This document shows positions 1 through 11,689 of a DNA stretch of 64,000 nt, piece by piece; within the stretch, counting starts at the first letter, position 1; the number at the start of each line of letters is the position of its first letter. The position numbers and the translations under genes were made by a program. The stretch is taken from contig NZ_JAFCKP010000001.1 in assembly GCF_018130245.1 (NCBI RefSeq), positions 1-64,000 on the forward strand, written 5' to 3'. The notes beneath the pieces were generated by a model that saw only the letters and a program-made list of their open reading frames with translations, was not told the origin of the DNA and ran no database searches. This stretch comes from Bradyrhizobium sp. SZCCT0231. GTDB lineage: Bacteria; Pseudomonadota; Alphaproteobacteria; Rhizobiales; Xanthobacteraceae.

Positions 1-1
1 G

Positions 2-106
2 CGCTTGGGCGACACCTGCGCGAGCCTCCCCGAAAACGTCGGTATCAATCCATGCCTGCGCTACCTTAACGCCTATGCGGCCTTCCCTGCGCCCTCTTGG
101 ATATGA
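2..106 (+). CDS. possible C-terminal end of a gene cut by the window edge
   Basis: An open frame runs in from the left edge and stops with TGA at 104-106, giving about 34 residues ending in AAFPAPSWI. Of the three forward frames only this one has mostly G or C at third codon positions, as the real genes here do. No family is recognisable from so short a piece. It could be chance. The 466 bases that follow, up to the TetR gene, hold two repeat elements and no gene. Confidence 0.35.
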   Translation, partial: RLGDTCASLPENVGINPCLRYLNAYAAFPAPSWI

Positions 107-213
107 GGGCGAAGCGATCAAGCAAAGCTCGGACGAATTGCGCCGCGAGGATGCGAACGCATGTCTGCGATTTGAAATGCGAGCCGAACGAGCGACGCTG
201 CTGCCTCATACTC

Positions 214-293
214 CGTCATTGCGAGCGCAGCGAAGCAATCCAGAGTCTTGCCGCGGAGGGATTCTGGATTGCTTCGCTGCGCTCGCAATGACG
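214..293. repeat. palindromic intergenic repeat, about 80 bp
   Basis: Arms CGTCATTGCGAGCGCAGCG (214 onward) and CGCTGCGCTCGCAATGACG (ending 293) are exact reverse complements, and the match continues inward through AAGCAATCCAGA / TCTGGATTGCTT. Such elements, whose ends read as CGTCATTGCGAGCG, are common between genes in Bradyrhizobium. It can be read as shadow ORFs on both strands, which I ignore. Confidence 0.8.
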
Positions 294-326
294 ACGTGGA
301 GAGAGCGTGCGCCACACTTCGATCTT

Positions 327-493
327 GTGCCCCGGACGCAGCGCAGCGTCCCTTTGACGGTGCGCTGCAGAGCCGGGGCCCATCCATCCGCGCGGTGCCA
401 TGCTGCCCTGGGTCCCGGTTCTGCGCCGCAACGCCGTAAGCGCGTTTACGCGCGTCTTCAGCGCGCTATGGCGTTGCAGCTTGCCCGGGACAC
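327..493. repeat. degenerate inverted repeat element
   Basis: The left end GTGCCCCGG (327-335) is mirrored by CCCGGGACAC (484-493). Between them are several smaller palindromes, such as GCGCAGC and GCGTTTACGCGC. Together with the preceding repeat it fills the gap ahead of the TetR gene. It is probably an intergenic repetitive element, but the arms are imperfect. Confidence 0.45.
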
Positions 494-541
494 GAGAATG
501 ACGTCACCGTCATTGCCCCCAATCACAACCACGTGTCTTTA

Positions 542-563
542 TTCGGAAACGTCCATTCCCTAT
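542..563. promoter_or_regulatory. second, degenerate TetR operator upstream of the regulator gene
   Basis: The right arm CATTCCCTAT (554-563) is identical to one arm of the perfect palindrome at 1207-1228. The left arm TTCGGAAACG agrees with the other arm at 6 of 10 positions, with the same 2-bp spacer. It ends 9 bp before the ATG at 573, so binding here would repress the regulator's own transcription. Confidence 0.6.
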
Positions 564-572
564 TATCCCGCA

Positions 573-1193
573 ATGCAAAAGACCGCCCGCCGATCGCAAG
601 CCATCGTCCGTCCGCCCGGCCGCCCCCGGGAATTCGACATGGATACCGCCCTCGACAGGGCCGTGCGGGTGTTTCGCGAGCGCGGTTATCATGCCACCTC
701 GATCGGCGACCTCACCGCGGCGATGCGGCTCGCCACGGGAAGCATCTACAAGGCGTTTCGCGACAAGCATGCGGTGTTTCTCGCCGCCTTCGAGCGTTAC
801 ACGGCGCTGCGCCAGGAGCAGACCCGTAGCGCGGCGGCGCGCGGCGCAACCGGCCGCGAGCGAATCCGTCACGTGTTGCTGTCCTATGTCGAGCATTCCC
901 AGGGCAGCGAGGGGCGGCGCGGCTGCCTCGTCGTCGGCGGCGCGGTCGAGCTGTCCGCGCTCGATCCGGTCGTTGGCGCCCGTGTCAATGCGCAGCTCAA
1001 GAGCAACGAAAGCTTCATCGCCGGCCTCATTCGCGAGGGCCAGGCCGACGGTTCGATTCCGCGCCATGTCGCGGCCGACGACACCGCCCGGCTGATGATC
1101 TGCATCACGCAAGGCCTGCGCGTCGTCGGCAAGGCACGCCTGCCGCTCGACGGGATGCGCCTCGTCGGCGTCGCGATGAAGCTGCTCGCCTGA
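573..1193 (+). CDS. TetR/AcrR-family transcriptional regulator
   Basis: A 206-residue TetR repressor. The N-terminal helix-turn-helix lies at about residues 24-68: GRPREFD, then a segment ending in TGSIYKAFRDK, the typical TetR recognition helix. The C-terminal half is a ligand-binding domain of the TetR_C type. The frame is open far upstream (through the repeats), but ATG 573 is preferred because the family motif begins about 20 residues in and the upstream frame is repeat sequence. It lies directly upstream of an MFS exporter in the same orientation. Identical operator arms upstream of both genes indicate that it represses itself and the exporter. The inducing ligand is unknown. Confidence 0.88.
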   Translation: MQKTARRSQAIVRPPGRPREFDMDTALDRAVRVFRERGYHATSIGDLTAAMRLATGSIYKAFRDKHAVFLAAFERYTALRQEQTRSAAARGATGRERIRHVLLSYVEHSQGSEGRRGCLVVGGAVELSALDPVVGARVNAQLKSNESFIAGLIREGQADGSIPRHVAADDTARLMICITQGLRVVGKARLPLDGMRLVGVAMKLLA

Positions 1194-1206
1194 ATTTTTT
1201 GTCATA

Positions 1207-1228
1207 ATAGGGAATGGTCATTCCCTAT
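1207..1228. promoter_or_regulatory. perfect 22-bp palindromic operator for the TetR protein
   Basis: ATAGGGAATG, a 2-bp spacer GT, then CATTCCCTAT: two 10-bp arms that are exact reverse complements. It lies in the 51-bp gap between the TetR stop codon and the MFS start at 1245. One arm recurs upstream of the TetR gene at 554-563. The placement is what is expected of a repressor site controlling the exporter. Confidence 0.82.
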
Positions 1229-1244
1229 ACCTTATCTGGAGTCC

Positions 1245-2444
1245 ATGCGAATGACGATGAATGCCACGATCGAGACCGCGCCCGGGCCGGATGCGGTGTC
1301 GCAGCGCCTGACCTTCGTGCTTGCCGCGGCCTGTGGCATGGTCGCCGCCAATATCTACTACGCCCAGCCGCTGATCGCCCCGATCAGCGCCGCACTCGGC
1401 CTCTCGCATGCAGCGGCGGGACTGATCGTGACCATGACACAGATCGGCTACGGCACCGGGCTGCTGCTGATCGTGCCGCTCGGCGATCTCGTCGAAAACC
1501 GCGCCCTGATCTGTTCGGTGATCACGCTTGGCGCAGCAGCGCTGCTCGCCGCCGCATTCGCGACCCATGCGCTGCCTTTCCTGATCGCAGCGCTATTCAT
1601 CGGGCTCGGCTCGGTCGCGGTGCAGATCATCATTCCCTATGCGGCGCATCTGGCGCCGGAAGCCATCCGCGGCCGCGTCGTCGGCAACGTCTCGACCGGC
1701 CTGATGCTCGGCATCATGCTGGCGCGTCCGGTGTCGAGCTTCGTCACAGCCGTGCTGTCGTGGCACGCGGTGTTCTTCTGCTCCGCCGCGCTGATGATCG
1801 TGCTCGCGGCCGTGCTCTGGATGACGCTGCCGAAGCGCAAGCCGGTCACGCGGATGCACTACGGCGAATTGTTGCTGTCGATGCCGCATCTGGTGCGGGC
1901 CACGCCGCTGTTGCGGCGCCGGGCGCTCTACCAGGCGAGCCTGTTCGGCGCCTTCACCCTGTTCTGGACGGTGGCACCGCTTCAGCTCGCCGGCGAGTTC
2001 GGCTTCTCTCAGCGCGGCATCGCGCTGTTTGCGCTGGCCGGCGTCGCCGGCGTGTTCGCCGCACCGATCGCCGGACGGCTAGCCGACCGCGGCCATAGCC
2101 GTGTCGCGACGCTGGTCGCGATGCTGCTCGCGGCCGCCGGCTTCCTCGTGACCTTTATCGGCGCGCCCGGCTCGATGCTGAATCTCGCCTGTCTGGTGAT
2201 GGCCGCGATCGCCATCGACATCGGTGTCCAGGGCAATGTCGTGCTCGGCTTCCGCGCCATCTTCGCACTCGGCCACGAGCACCGCAGCCGCCTCAATGGC
2301 CTCTACATGGCGACATTCTTCGCCGCCGGCGCGGCCGGCTCCGCGGTCGGAGCCTTCGCCTTCGCGCAAGGCGGCTGGGCGCTGGCCTCCGCCATTGGCC
2401 TCGCTCTGCCCGTCGCGGGCCTGCTCTATGCGGCGACCGAATAG
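1245..2444 (+). CDS. MFS transporter, drug/metabolite efflux type
   Basis: A 399-residue integral inner-membrane protein with about 12 hydrophobic segments. The first segment carries NIYYAQPLIAPI, a form of the NxYYxQPLL signature found in a subgroup of MFS effluxers, and the cytoplasmic loop after TM2 carries GDLVENR, matching MFS motif A. The start at 1245 follows a CTGGAG ribosome site. It probably exports a small toxic compound sensed by the upstream TetR protein; the substrate cannot be told from sequence. Only the operator-containing gap separates it from the regulator. Confidence 0.87.
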   Translation: MRMTMNATIETAPGPDAVSQRLTFVLAAACGMVAANIYYAQPLIAPISAALGLSHAAAGLIVTMTQIGYGTGLLLIVPLGDLVENRALICSVITLGAAALLAAAFATHALPFLIAALFIGLGSVAVQIIIPYAAHLAPEAIRGRVVGNVSTGLMLGIMLARPVSSFVTAVLSWHAVFFCSAALMIVLAAVLWMTLPKRKPVTRMHYGELLLSMPHLVRATPLLRRRALYQASLFGAFTLFWTVAPLQLAGEFGFSQRGIALFALAGVAGVFAAPIAGRLADRGHSRVATLVAMLLAAAGFLVTFIGAPGSMLNLACLVMAAIAIDIGVQGNVVLGFRAIFALGHEHRSRLNGLYMATFFAAGAAGSAVGAFAFAQGGWALASAIGLALPVAGLLYAATE

Positions 2445-2572
2445 TCGCCGGAATGGCGCGATGCGGCCCGTTTACCAACCCCGCGAGGACGCAATTTCCG
2501 TCTCGCGGTCCCGGCGCCGTTGTAGTACTTTGGTTGCAACGCACCTGGTTAACGGGCGGCAGGGGGAGGCTG

Positions 2573-2992
2573 ATGAGACGTGCGGGGCTGTTTGGCGTAC
2601 CGCGGGTACGGCCTTGGTCGTGGCAGGCATTTCTGCTCGGGCTAATCGTCGTCGCAATGTCGGCTGTGCTTCAGGGCATCTGTGTCGCGCTCGGCGCAAA
2701 GCACTATCTCGTGGCGTTCCTGCCCGGCCTGTTCGCGCTTGCGCTCGTTGCGGGTGCGCCGGCGGCGGCATTCGCCGCGCTGCTCACCGTTCCGCTGGTG
2801 TGGTGGGCGTTCATACCGCCGGTCTTCCAGTTCACCCCGCTGACCAGCGCGAATGCCGACTCCATCAACCTGTTCTGCCTCCTGGCCGTCCTCCTGATTG
2901 GCCTTGCCGACCTCTGCCGCGAGACGATGACGATCATCAGAAGCGGCGGCCTGAAGCCTTCGGGCGAGAGCGCGGCAACGAATCCGCAATAG
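2573..2992 (+). CDS. DUF4118-like four-helix membrane protein without a kinase domain
   Basis: A 139-residue protein with four hydrophobic segments (about residues 18-38, 44-60, 62-80 and 100-117). The pattern, with FLPGLFALALVAGAPAAAF and a later VLLIGLADL, resembles the DUF4118 membrane module that sits in the middle of KdpD-type sensor kinases. Here it stands alone and ends soon after the last helix. ATG 2573 is chosen over 2453 because AGGGGGAGG at 2561-2569 is a strong ribosome site and the upstream extension is not hydrophobic or conserved-looking. Function unknown. Confidence 0.72.
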   Translation: MRRAGLFGVPRVRPWSWQAFLLGLIVVAMSAVLQGICVALGAKHYLVAFLPGLFALALVAGAPAAAFAALLTVPLVWWAFIPPVFQFTPLTSANADSINLFCLLAVLLIGLADLCRETMTIIRSGGLKPSGESAATNPQ

Positions 2993-3007
2993 ATCGCACC
3001 GCGCGCG

Positions 3008-3021
3008 TTGCGCCCGCGCAA
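3008..3021. promoter_or_regulatory. possible FixK2/FNR-type box
   Basis: TTGC-GCCCGC-GCAA fits the relaxed FixK2 pattern TTG(A/C)-N6-(T/G)CAA and is a near-perfect palindrome. It lies 100 bp upstream of the small gene at 3122. The site is very GC-rich, so chance is more likely than for the TTGA-N6-TCAA sites at 16830 and 37092. Confidence 0.35.
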
Positions 3022-3121
3022 CAGTCCGGCAACCATCCGCGAACTTGCCGCGCGCCGCTAACTTTTCGAAAAAGATTTGGCCGCAGTTTCTCCCGCGGGA
3101 ATGACGAGGGAGTTTTCGGAC

Positions 3122-3319
3122 ATGAACGGTCACGCCATTTTGGAGAATGTGCGCCGCTACCGCGGCATCGCATCGCTCTATCGCCAGACCGCTGCGTTCC
3201 GCCCGGGCCAGAGCTGGTCGCTGCTGGAGCAGGCGAGGGATTGGGAAGCGCGGGCACTGTCGGAGCTGGAAGCCTATTTCGCGACGCGCACGGACTGCAC
3301 CGCCCCGCTCGCGGCCTGA
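3122..3319 (+). CDS. small conserved rhizobial protein, paralogue of 15699-15911
   Basis: A 65-residue soluble protein. ATG 3122 is preferred over in-frame starts at 3077 and 3101 because GAGGGAG (3106-3112) lies at the right distance. Residues ENVRRYRGIASLYRQTAAFRP and the following WSLLEQA align closely with the product of 15699 (ENVRRYRALASLCRQQAAYRP, WELLGQA), so the two genes are paralogues. The protein is probably an all-helical bundle. Function unknown. A possible FixK-like box lies upstream. Confidence 0.7.
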   Translation: MNGHAILENVRRYRGIASLYRQTAAFRPGQSWSLLEQARDWEARALSELEAYFATRTDCTAPLAA

Positions 3320-3457
3320 TCGTTAACGATCGGCGCGGCCGTGAACCGGCTCGCCGAAGGCGGGATCGCCCATGGGGCAATTGCGGAGTTGTCTCCGCGG
3401 CCTTCTGTGCTAGCAACGGGCCGATCGAGATCTCCTTCACGTCGGCCGGGGCAAGCG

Positions 3458-3550
3458 ATGACCACCTTCAACCGTATCTTCACGACGGAGCGTCTGCTCC
3501 AGATCATCGTGGTGCTGGCGGCGATCGTCGCCATGAAGCTGATGAGCTGA
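3458..3550 (+). CDS. possible 30-residue single-pass membrane peptide
   Basis: A short frame encoding a peptide with a basic and polar start (MTTFNRIFTTERL) followed by a hydrophobic helix LQIIVVLAAIVAMKLM. Such single-helix peptides occur in rhizobia, but no strong ribosome site is visible (GGGGCAAGCG precedes the ATG). It ends 11 bp before the convergent cbbR stop. It may be real or a chance frame. Confidence 0.35.
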   Translation: MTTFNRIFTTERLLQIIVVLAAIVAMKLMS

Positions 3551-3561
3551 GCGCCGGCCGG

Positions 3562-4539
3562 CTATCGCCCGCCGAGCTCGGGCACTTCAGGCAGATAATT
3601 CGAGCCTTCCGAGCCCAGGAAATCGAACATCGCCTGCGCGGGCGGCAGCAGCACCTTGTCGCTGCGGCGGATCACGTACCATTGCCGGACGATCGGCAGG
3701 CCCGCGACGTCGAGCACGACGAGCCGGCCCTCGGCGAGCTCATGCGCCACGGTGTGGGCCGAGATGAAGGCGATGCCGAGCCCGGCGATGACCGCCTGCT
3801 TGATGGTCTCGTTGCTGCTCATCTCCATGCCGATGATCGGCTCGAGATCCGACTTCTGGAACATGCCCTCCATCAGCGTCCGCGTGCCCGAGCCGGGCTC
3901 GCGGGTGAGGAAGGTCTCGTGCACGAGGTCGGTCAGGTTGAGGCCGGAATCCTTCTCCAGCCAGTGGCCCTTGCGCGCGACGATGATGTGCGGATTGCGT
4001 CCGAGCTGGCGGACGTCGACGGTGACGTCGGCCGGTGGCCGACCCATCACCGCGAAGTCGAGGTCGTAGCCGTGCATGGCCTCGCGGATCTCCTCGCGAT
4101 TGCCGATGGTGAGCTTGATCTCGATCTTGGGATAGCGCTTGGAGAACGCCGCGATCGCATGCGGCACGAAATACTTCGCGGTCGAGACCGCGCCGAGCTG
4201 CACCGTGCCGCCGGTCCGCCCCGCAAGCAGGTCGAGCGCGCCCTGGCAGTCCGTGATCGCGGCTTCGACCCGCTCGGCCAGCGCCAGCACCTCCTTGCCC
4301 GCCTCCGTCAGCAGCATGCCGTCGCCGGTCCGCTGCACCAGCGGCAGGCCGGCAAGATCCTGAAGCTGCCGAAGCTGCTGGGTCACGGCCGGCTGGGTCA
4401 GCCCGAGATGGCTGGAGGCCGCCGTCACGCTGCCCTTGGCCGACAGCGCCGCAAGCGAGCGAAGCTGCCGGATCGTCAGATGCCGGAGCTGGGCCGCCGC
4501 ATGGCCGGGGCCACTATAAGAAAATTCTTTGAGGCTCAT
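3562..4539 (-). CDS. cbbR: LysR-type regulator of the Calvin-cycle operon
   Basis: A 325-residue LysR regulator. The winged helix-turn-helix spans about residues 20-80 (TIRQLRSLAAL, then TQPAVTQQLRQLQDLAG), followed by a LysR substrate-binding domain with the CbbR-like segment FLTREPGSGTRTLME. It is divergent from cbbF with only 90 bp between, the standard cbbR arrangement, so it is expected to activate the cbb operon in response to metabolites of the cycle. The annotated ATG has an AAGGA 13 nt upstream. Conserved homology begins only near residue 18, so a later non-ATG start is possible. The AT-rich element at 4542-4563 overlaps its leader. Confidence 0.93.
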   Translation of the reverse strand: MSLKEFSYSGPGHAAAQLRHLTIRQLRSLAALSAKGSVTAASSHLGLTQPAVTQQLRQLQDLAGLPLVQRTGDGMLLTEAGKEVLALAERVEAAITDCQGALDLLAGRTGGTVQLGAVSTAKYFVPHAIAAFSKRYPKIEIKLTIGNREEIREAMHGYDLDFAVMGRPPADVTVDVRQLGRNPHIIVARKGHWLEKDSGLNLTDLVHETFLTREPGSGTRTLMEGMFQKSDLEPIIGMEMSSNETIKQAVIAGLGIAFISAHTVAHELAEGRLVVLDVAGLPIVRQWYVIRRSDKVLLPPAQAMFDFLGSEGSNYLPEVPELGGR

Positions 4540-4541
4540 TA

Positions 4542-4563
4542 TAATTAGAAATTTTCCTTATTA
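4542..4563. promoter_or_regulatory. candidate CbbR binding region / divergent cbb promoter
   Basis: The 4513-4566 stretch is strikingly AT-rich in a GC-rich genome and contains TAAT-N14-ATTA (4542-4563) around GAAATTTTC, plus a related AAGAAAATTCTT just inside cbbR. LysR regulators bind such dyads between divergent genes. The exact CbbR box cannot be fixed without an alignment of several cbb promoters. Confidence 0.5.
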
Positions 4564-4629
4564 AGCCGCCGCTGTCAATCTCCTGATGCCGGGACCGACC
4601 GCACCAGCCTCCAGCGGGGAGGGAACTGG

Positions 4630-5697
4630 ATGTGGCGCCGGCAAAGGGGATGGACGCAGATGACCGGGCAACTCAGGCTGGACGACCACCTTCAGCGGTA
4701 TTCAGAGACCGCATCTCACGCGCTCGCGGTCGCAGGTGCCGTCGATGCCATCGCGGCAGCGGCGATCGAGATCGCCGATCTCATCGCTAGCGGCGATCTC
4801 GCCGACGCCTCAGGCCTGACCACCGGGCGCAACAGCGATGGCGATGTCCAGCGCGATCTCGACGTCCAGGCCGACGCGATCCTGCGCCGCTGCCTCGGTC
4901 GGCTGCCGATCGCGGCGCTGGCCTCGGAAGAGATGCGCGAGGCCCAGATCGTCGATCGTCAGGGGCGCATCTGCGTTGCGATCGATCCGCTCGACGGCTC
5001 CTCCAACATCGACATCAACATGACCGTCGGCACGATCTTCTCGATCCTGCCGGCACCTGATGATCTCTCACTGGCCTTCCATCAGCGCGGCTCGGCGCAG
5101 CTCGCGGCGGGCTTCGTCACCTACGGCCCGCAGACCTCGCTGGTGCTGACGCTCGGCGACGGCGTCGACATCTTCACGCTCGACCGCAAGGCCGGCTGCT
5201 TCCGCCTCGCGCGCGGCGCCGTGCAGATCTCCGAGGCCGGCGAGGAGTTTGCGATCAATTCATCGAACCGCCGGCACTGGGACCCGCCGGTGCGCGCCTT
5301 TATCGACGAATGCCTCGCCGGCGTCGAGGGGCCGGCCAACCACGATTTCAACATGCGCTGGATCGGCTCGCTGGTCGCGGAGGCCTATCGCATCCTCACC
5401 CGCGGCGGCGTGTTCCTCTACCCTTCCGACGCGCGGCCCGGCTACGGCGACGGCCGCCTGCGCCTCACCTACGAGGCGCATCCGATGGCGATGATCATCG
5501 AGCAGGCCGGCGGCTCGGCCTCGACCGGGCGCGAGCGCATCCTCGATCTATCGGCCCAGAGCCTGCACCAGCGCGTGCCGCTGATCATGGGCTCGAGCAA
5601 CGAGGTGCGGCGCGTCGAGGAACTGCATTGCGATCCGCTGCTGATCGCCAGCGTCTCCGCACCGCTGTTCGCGCGGCGCGGATTCTTCCGGCTCTGA
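4630..5697 (+). CDS. cbbF: class I fructose-1,6-bisphosphatase
   Basis: A 355-residue enzyme that removes the 1-phosphate of fructose-1,6-bisphosphate (and, in autotrophs, often acts on sedoheptulose-1,7-bisphosphate) in regeneration of the CO2 acceptor. The class I metal-binding segment [12 protein letters not shown] is at about residues 116-127, with ASEE upstream supplying metal ligands. ATG 4630 follows GGAGGG at 4617. An internal ATG at 4660 (MTGQLRLDD) also has a GGGGA and could be the true start. First gene of the cbb operon; cbbP follows after 12 bp. Confidence 0.95.
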   Translation: MWRRQRGWTQMTGQLRLDDHLQRYSETASHALAVAGAVDAIAAAAIEIADLIASGDLADASGLTTGRNSDGDVQRDLDVQADAILRRCLGRLPIAALASEEMREAQIVDRQGRICVAIDPLDGSSNIDINMTVGTIFSILPAPDDLSLAFHQRGSAQLAAGFVTYGPQTSLVLTLGDGVDIFTLDRKAGCFRLARGAVQISEAGEEFAINSSNRRHWDPPVRAFIDECLAGVEGPANHDFNMRWIGSLVAEAYRILTRGGVFLYPSDARPGYGDGRLRLTYEAHPMAMIIEQAGGSASTGRERILDLSAQSLHQRVPLIMGSSNEVRRVEELHCDPLLIASVSAPLFARRGFFRL

Positions 5698-5709
5698 GCG
5701 AGGCGTCCC

Positions 5710-6585
5710 ATGTCCAGGAAGCATCCGATCATCTCCATCACCGGCTCCTCCGGCGCCGGCACCACCTCGGTCAAGAAGACCTTCGAGCAGATCTTCTTCC
5801 GCGAGAAGGTCAACGCCGCCTACATCGAGGGCGACGCCTTCCATCGCTACGACCGCGCCGAGATGCGTACGCAGATGGCGAAGGAAGCGGAGTGCGGCAA
5901 CAGGCACTTCAGCCATTTCAGCCCCGAGACCAACCTGTTCGAGGAGCTGGAGCGCGCTTTCCGCGACTACGGCGAGACCGGCACCGCGGTGACGCGGCAT
6001 TACGTCCACGACGCCGAGGAATCCGCGCTGCATGGCGCGGCGCCCGGCACCTTCACCGACTGGAAGCAGCTGCCGGAGAATTCCGACCTGTTGTTCTACG
6101 AGGGCCTGCACGGCGCCGTGGTCACGGACAAGGTGAATGTCGCACGCTATGCCGACCTCAAGATCGGCGTCGTTCCCGTCATCAATCTCGAATGGATCCA
6201 GAAGCTGCACCGCGACCGCAGCGCGCGCGGCTATTCGACCGAGGCCGTGACCGACACCATCCTGCGGCGGATGCCCGACTACATCCACTACATCTGCCCG
6301 CAATTCACCGAGACCGACATCAACTTCCAGCGCGTGCCGACGGTCGACACCTCCAATCCGTTCATCGCGCGCTGGATCCCGACGCCTGACGAATCGATGG
6401 TCGTGATCCGCTTCAAGAATCCGCGCGGCATCGACTTCCCTTACCTGCTGTCGATGCTGCCGCAGAGCTGGATGTCGCGCGCCAATTCGATCGTCTGCCC
6501 CGGCGCGAAGCTCGATCTGGCGATGCAGCTGATCCTGACGCCGCTGATCATGCAGCTCATCGAGCGCAAGCGCAGCCTGAAGTGA
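5710..6585 (+). CDS. cbbP: phosphoribulokinase
   Basis: A 291-residue bacterial-type (octameric class) phosphoribulokinase, which makes ribulose-1,5-bisphosphate from ribulose-5-phosphate and ATP. The P-loop [14 protein letters not shown] is at about residues 9-22. [11 protein letters not shown] follows at about residue 40 and FYEGLHG at about residue 130, both characteristic of the family. This is a dedicated Calvin-cycle enzyme with no other role. It lies 12 bp after cbbF and 16 bp before cbbT, in one operon. Confidence 0.96.
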   Translation: MSRKHPIISITGSSGAGTTSVKKTFEQIFFREKVNAAYIEGDAFHRYDRAEMRTQMAKEAECGNRHFSHFSPETNLFEELERAFRDYGETGTAVTRHYVHDAEESALHGAAPGTFTDWKQLPENSDLLFYEGLHGAVVTDKVNVARYADLKIGVVPVINLEWIQKLHRDRSARGYSTEAVTDTILRRMPDYIHYICPQFTETDINFQRVPTVDTSNPFIARWIPTPDESMVVIRFKNPRGIDFPYLLSMLPQSWMSRANSIVCPGAKLDLAMQLILTPLIMQLIERKRSLK

Positions 6586-6601
6586 ACAGGGAGAGAATCC
6601 G

Positions 6602-8620
6602 ATGAACATCTCGGTCCACGCCGAAGCCGACCTCACGGCGGTCACGCACAACGATCTCGCCAACGCCGTCCGCTTCCTCGCGGTGGACGCTATCGAGACG
6701 TCGCAATCCGGACATCCCGGGCTGCCCATGGGCATGGCCGACGTCGCGACCGTGCTGTTCTCGCGCTTCCTGAAGTTCGACTCGGCCCACCCCAACTGGC
6801 CGGATCGCGACCGCTTCGTGCTGTCGGCGGGCCACGGATCGATGCTGCTCTATGCGCTGCTGCATCTGACCGGCGGCGACGTCAGCCTCGACGACATCAA
6901 GGCCTTCAGGCAGTGGGGCTCGAAGACGCCGGGCCACCCCGAATATGGTCACACGCCCGGCGTCGAGACCACGACGGGCCCATTGGGGCAGGGGATCGCG
7001 ACCGCCGTCGGCATGGCGCTCGCCGAGCGCATGGCCAATGCGCGACATGGCGACGGGCTCGTCGACCACTTCACCTACGTCATTGCAGGCGATGGTTGCC
7101 TGATGGAGGGCATCAGCCAGGAGGCGATCTCGCTTGCCGGCCATCTCGGGCTCGGCCGGCTGATCGTGCTGTTCGACGATAACGGCATCTCCATCGACGG
7201 GCCGACCTCGCTGGCAACGTCGGACGACCAGCTCGCGCGCTTCGCCGCCTCAGGCTGGTCGGTGCGCCGCGTCGACGGGCATGATCCCGAAGCCGTCGCG
7301 CAGGCGATTGCGGAGGAGCGGGAGACCGCAAAGCCGTCGCTGATCGCCTGTCGCACCATCATCGGCTATGGCGCGCCTGATAGACAGGGCACCGAGAAGG
7401 CGCATGGCGCGCCGCTCGGCACCGAGCAGACGGCAGCGGCGCGGCGGACGCTGGGTTGGGACTATCAGCCCTTCGTGGTGCCGATCCCGGTGCTCAAGGC
7501 GTGGCGGATGATCGGGCAGCGCGGGCAGGTCGATCGCCTCGCCTGGCTCGATCGTTACGAAGATGCGACGCCAGAGCAGCGCGATCTGTTCGTCGAGGGC
7601 AAGGCCGTGACTCTGCCGGCCGCCTATGCGCTGGCTGCGGCGAAATTGCGCGAGCGCTTTGCCGACGAGCGGCCGAAGCTCGCGACGCGGCAGGCCTCGC
7701 AACAGGTGCTCGATGCCATCGCCGGGACGATTCCCGGCCTGGTCGGCGGCTCGGCGGACCTCACCCATTCGAACCTGACGCATGCCAAGGCGCAGGCGCC
7801 GGTCAAGAGCGGTGCGTTCGCCGGCGACTACATCCACTACGGCATCCGCGAGCACGGCATGGCCGCGGCGATGAACGGCCTCGCGCTGCATGGCGGCTTC
7901 ATCCCGTACGGCGGCACGTTCCTGGCGTTCTCCGATTACAGCCGGCCGGCGATCCGCCTTGCGGCCTTGATGCGGCTGCGCGTCATTCATGTGATGACGC
8001 ACGACTCCATCGGTCTCGGCGAGGATGGCCCGACGCACCAGCCGGTCGAGCATCTCGCGGCGCTGCGCGTCATTCCTGACCTGCTCGTGTTCCGGCCGGC
8101 TGACGCGGTGGAAACGCTGGAGGCCTGGGACTGCGCGCTTGCGGCGGAGCACCGTCCGTCCGTGCTGTGCCTGTCGCGGCAGGCCCTGCCGACCTTCCGC
8201 AGCGATGTGCGCGGCAGAAACCGCGTCGCCAACGGTGCCTATCTCGTCGTCTCGCCGGATGGCGGCCGCGACGTGACGCTCATCGCAACCGGATCGGAAG
8301 TGTCGATTGCAATGGAAGCCGCGCGCCTGCTCGCGACCGAGCACATCCGTGCTGCCGTGGTCTCGGCGCCGTGCTTCGCGCTGTTCGCGGAGCAGTCGGA
8401 GGACTACCGCGCCTCCGTGCTCGGCACCGCACCGCGCGTCGGCATCGAGGCGGCCGTAGCCGGCGATTGGCATCGCTGGATCGGCGCCGGCGGTGAATTC
8501 GTCGGCATGCGCGGTTTCGGTGCCTCGGCGCCGGCAGCCGTGCTGTACCGCGAATTCGGCATCACGCCGCAGAGCATTGCGGAAGCCGCTCGCCGGGCGA
8601 TTGCGCGCAAGAGTCAATAA
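6602..8620 (+). CDS. cbbT: transketolase
   Basis: A 672-residue thiamine-diphosphate enzyme of usual length that transfers two-carbon units between sugar phosphates. Seen: [13 protein letters not shown] (about residue 37), the ThDP-binding [13 protein letters not shown] (about 160-172) and [13 protein letters not shown] in the pyrimidine-binding domain (about 475-487). The start at 6602 follows GGGAGAG. It is tightly spaced within the cbb operon, so it is the autotrophy-linked copy. A separate housekeeping transketolase elsewhere in the genome is likely. Confidence 0.95.
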   Translation: MNISVHAEADLTAVTHNDLANAVRFLAVDAIETSQSGHPGLPMGMADVATVLFSRFLKFDSAHPNWPDRDRFVLSAGHGSMLLYALLHLTGGDVSLDDIKAFRQWGSKTPGHPEYGHTPGVETTTGPLGQGIATAVGMALAERMANARHGDGLVDHFTYVIAGDGCLMEGISQEAISLAGHLGLGRLIVLFDDNGISIDGPTSLATSDDQLARFAASGWSVRRVDGHDPEAVAQAIAEERETAKPSLIACRTIIGYGAPDRQGTEKAHGAPLGTEQTAAARRTLGWDYQPFVVPIPVLKAWRMIGQRGQVDRLAWLDRYEDATPEQRDLFVEGKAVTLPAAYALAAAKLRERFADERPKLATRQASQQVLDAIAGTIPGLVGGSADLTHSNLTHAKAQAPVKSGAFAGDYIHYGIREHGMAAAMNGLALHGGFIPYGGTFLAFSDYSRPAIRLAALMRLRVIHVMTHDSIGLGEDGPTHQPVEHLAALRVIPDLLVFRPADAVETLEAWDCALAAEHRPSVLCLSRQALPTFRSDVRGRNRVANGAYLVVSPDGGRDVTLIATGSEVSIAMEAARLLATEHIRAAVVSAPCFALFAEQSEDYRASVLGTAPRVGIEAAVAGDWHRWIGAGGEFVGMRGFGASAPAAVLYREFGITPQSIAEAARRAIARKSQ

Positions 8621-8632
8621 GGAGGACGTCCC

Positions 8633-11216
<2,584 letters not shown>

Positions 11217-11227
11217 GGAGATTTGAG

Positions 11228-11635
11228 ATGAAGATCACCCAGGGCTGCTTCTCGTTCCTGCCCGATCTGACCGACGAGCAGATCACCAGCCAGGTGCAGT
11301 ATTGCCTCGCCAATGGCTGGGCGGTGAACATCGAGTTCACCGATGATCCGCATCCCCGCAATACCTATTGGGAGATGTGGGGCCTGCCGATGTTCGATCT
11401 CCAGGATGCCGCCGGCGTGATGATGGAGCTCGCCGAGTGCCGCAGGGTCTACGGCGACCGCTACATCCGCATCAGCGGCTTCGATTCCAGCCACGGCTGG
11501 GAATCGGTGCGGATCTCCTTCCTCGTCAACCGGCCGAAGCAAGAGGCGGAGTTCGAGCTGGTGCGCCAGGAGGCGAGTGGCCGCGCAATCCGCTACACCA
11601 CGGTGCGCCGGCCGGCCGCGCGCGCGTCAGCTTAA
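11228..11635 (+). CDS. cbbS: ribulose-bisphosphate carboxylase small subunit, form IC
   Basis: A 135-residue RuBisCO small subunit. It begins MKITQGCFSFLPDLTDEQI and has the C-terminal extension (about residues 105-135) of red-type enzymes, which forms a hairpin in the hexadecamer's central channel. The segment TYWEMWGLPMFDLQDAAGVM is typical of the family. The start follows GAGGAG at 11216. It is 11 bp after cbbL, and is followed by a strong intrinsic terminator before cbbX. Confidence 0.96.
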   Translation: MKITQGCFSFLPDLTDEQITSQVQYCLANGWAVNIEFTDDPHPRNTYWEMWGLPMFDLQDAAGVMMELAECRRVYGDRYIRISGFDSSHGWESVRISFLVNRPKQEAEFELVRQEASGRAIRYTTVRRPAARASA

Positions 11636-11689
11636 GTCATCCGCTTCCGCGCGGAGCTCTCCCTGCTCCGCATCCTTGGCGGACCAACT

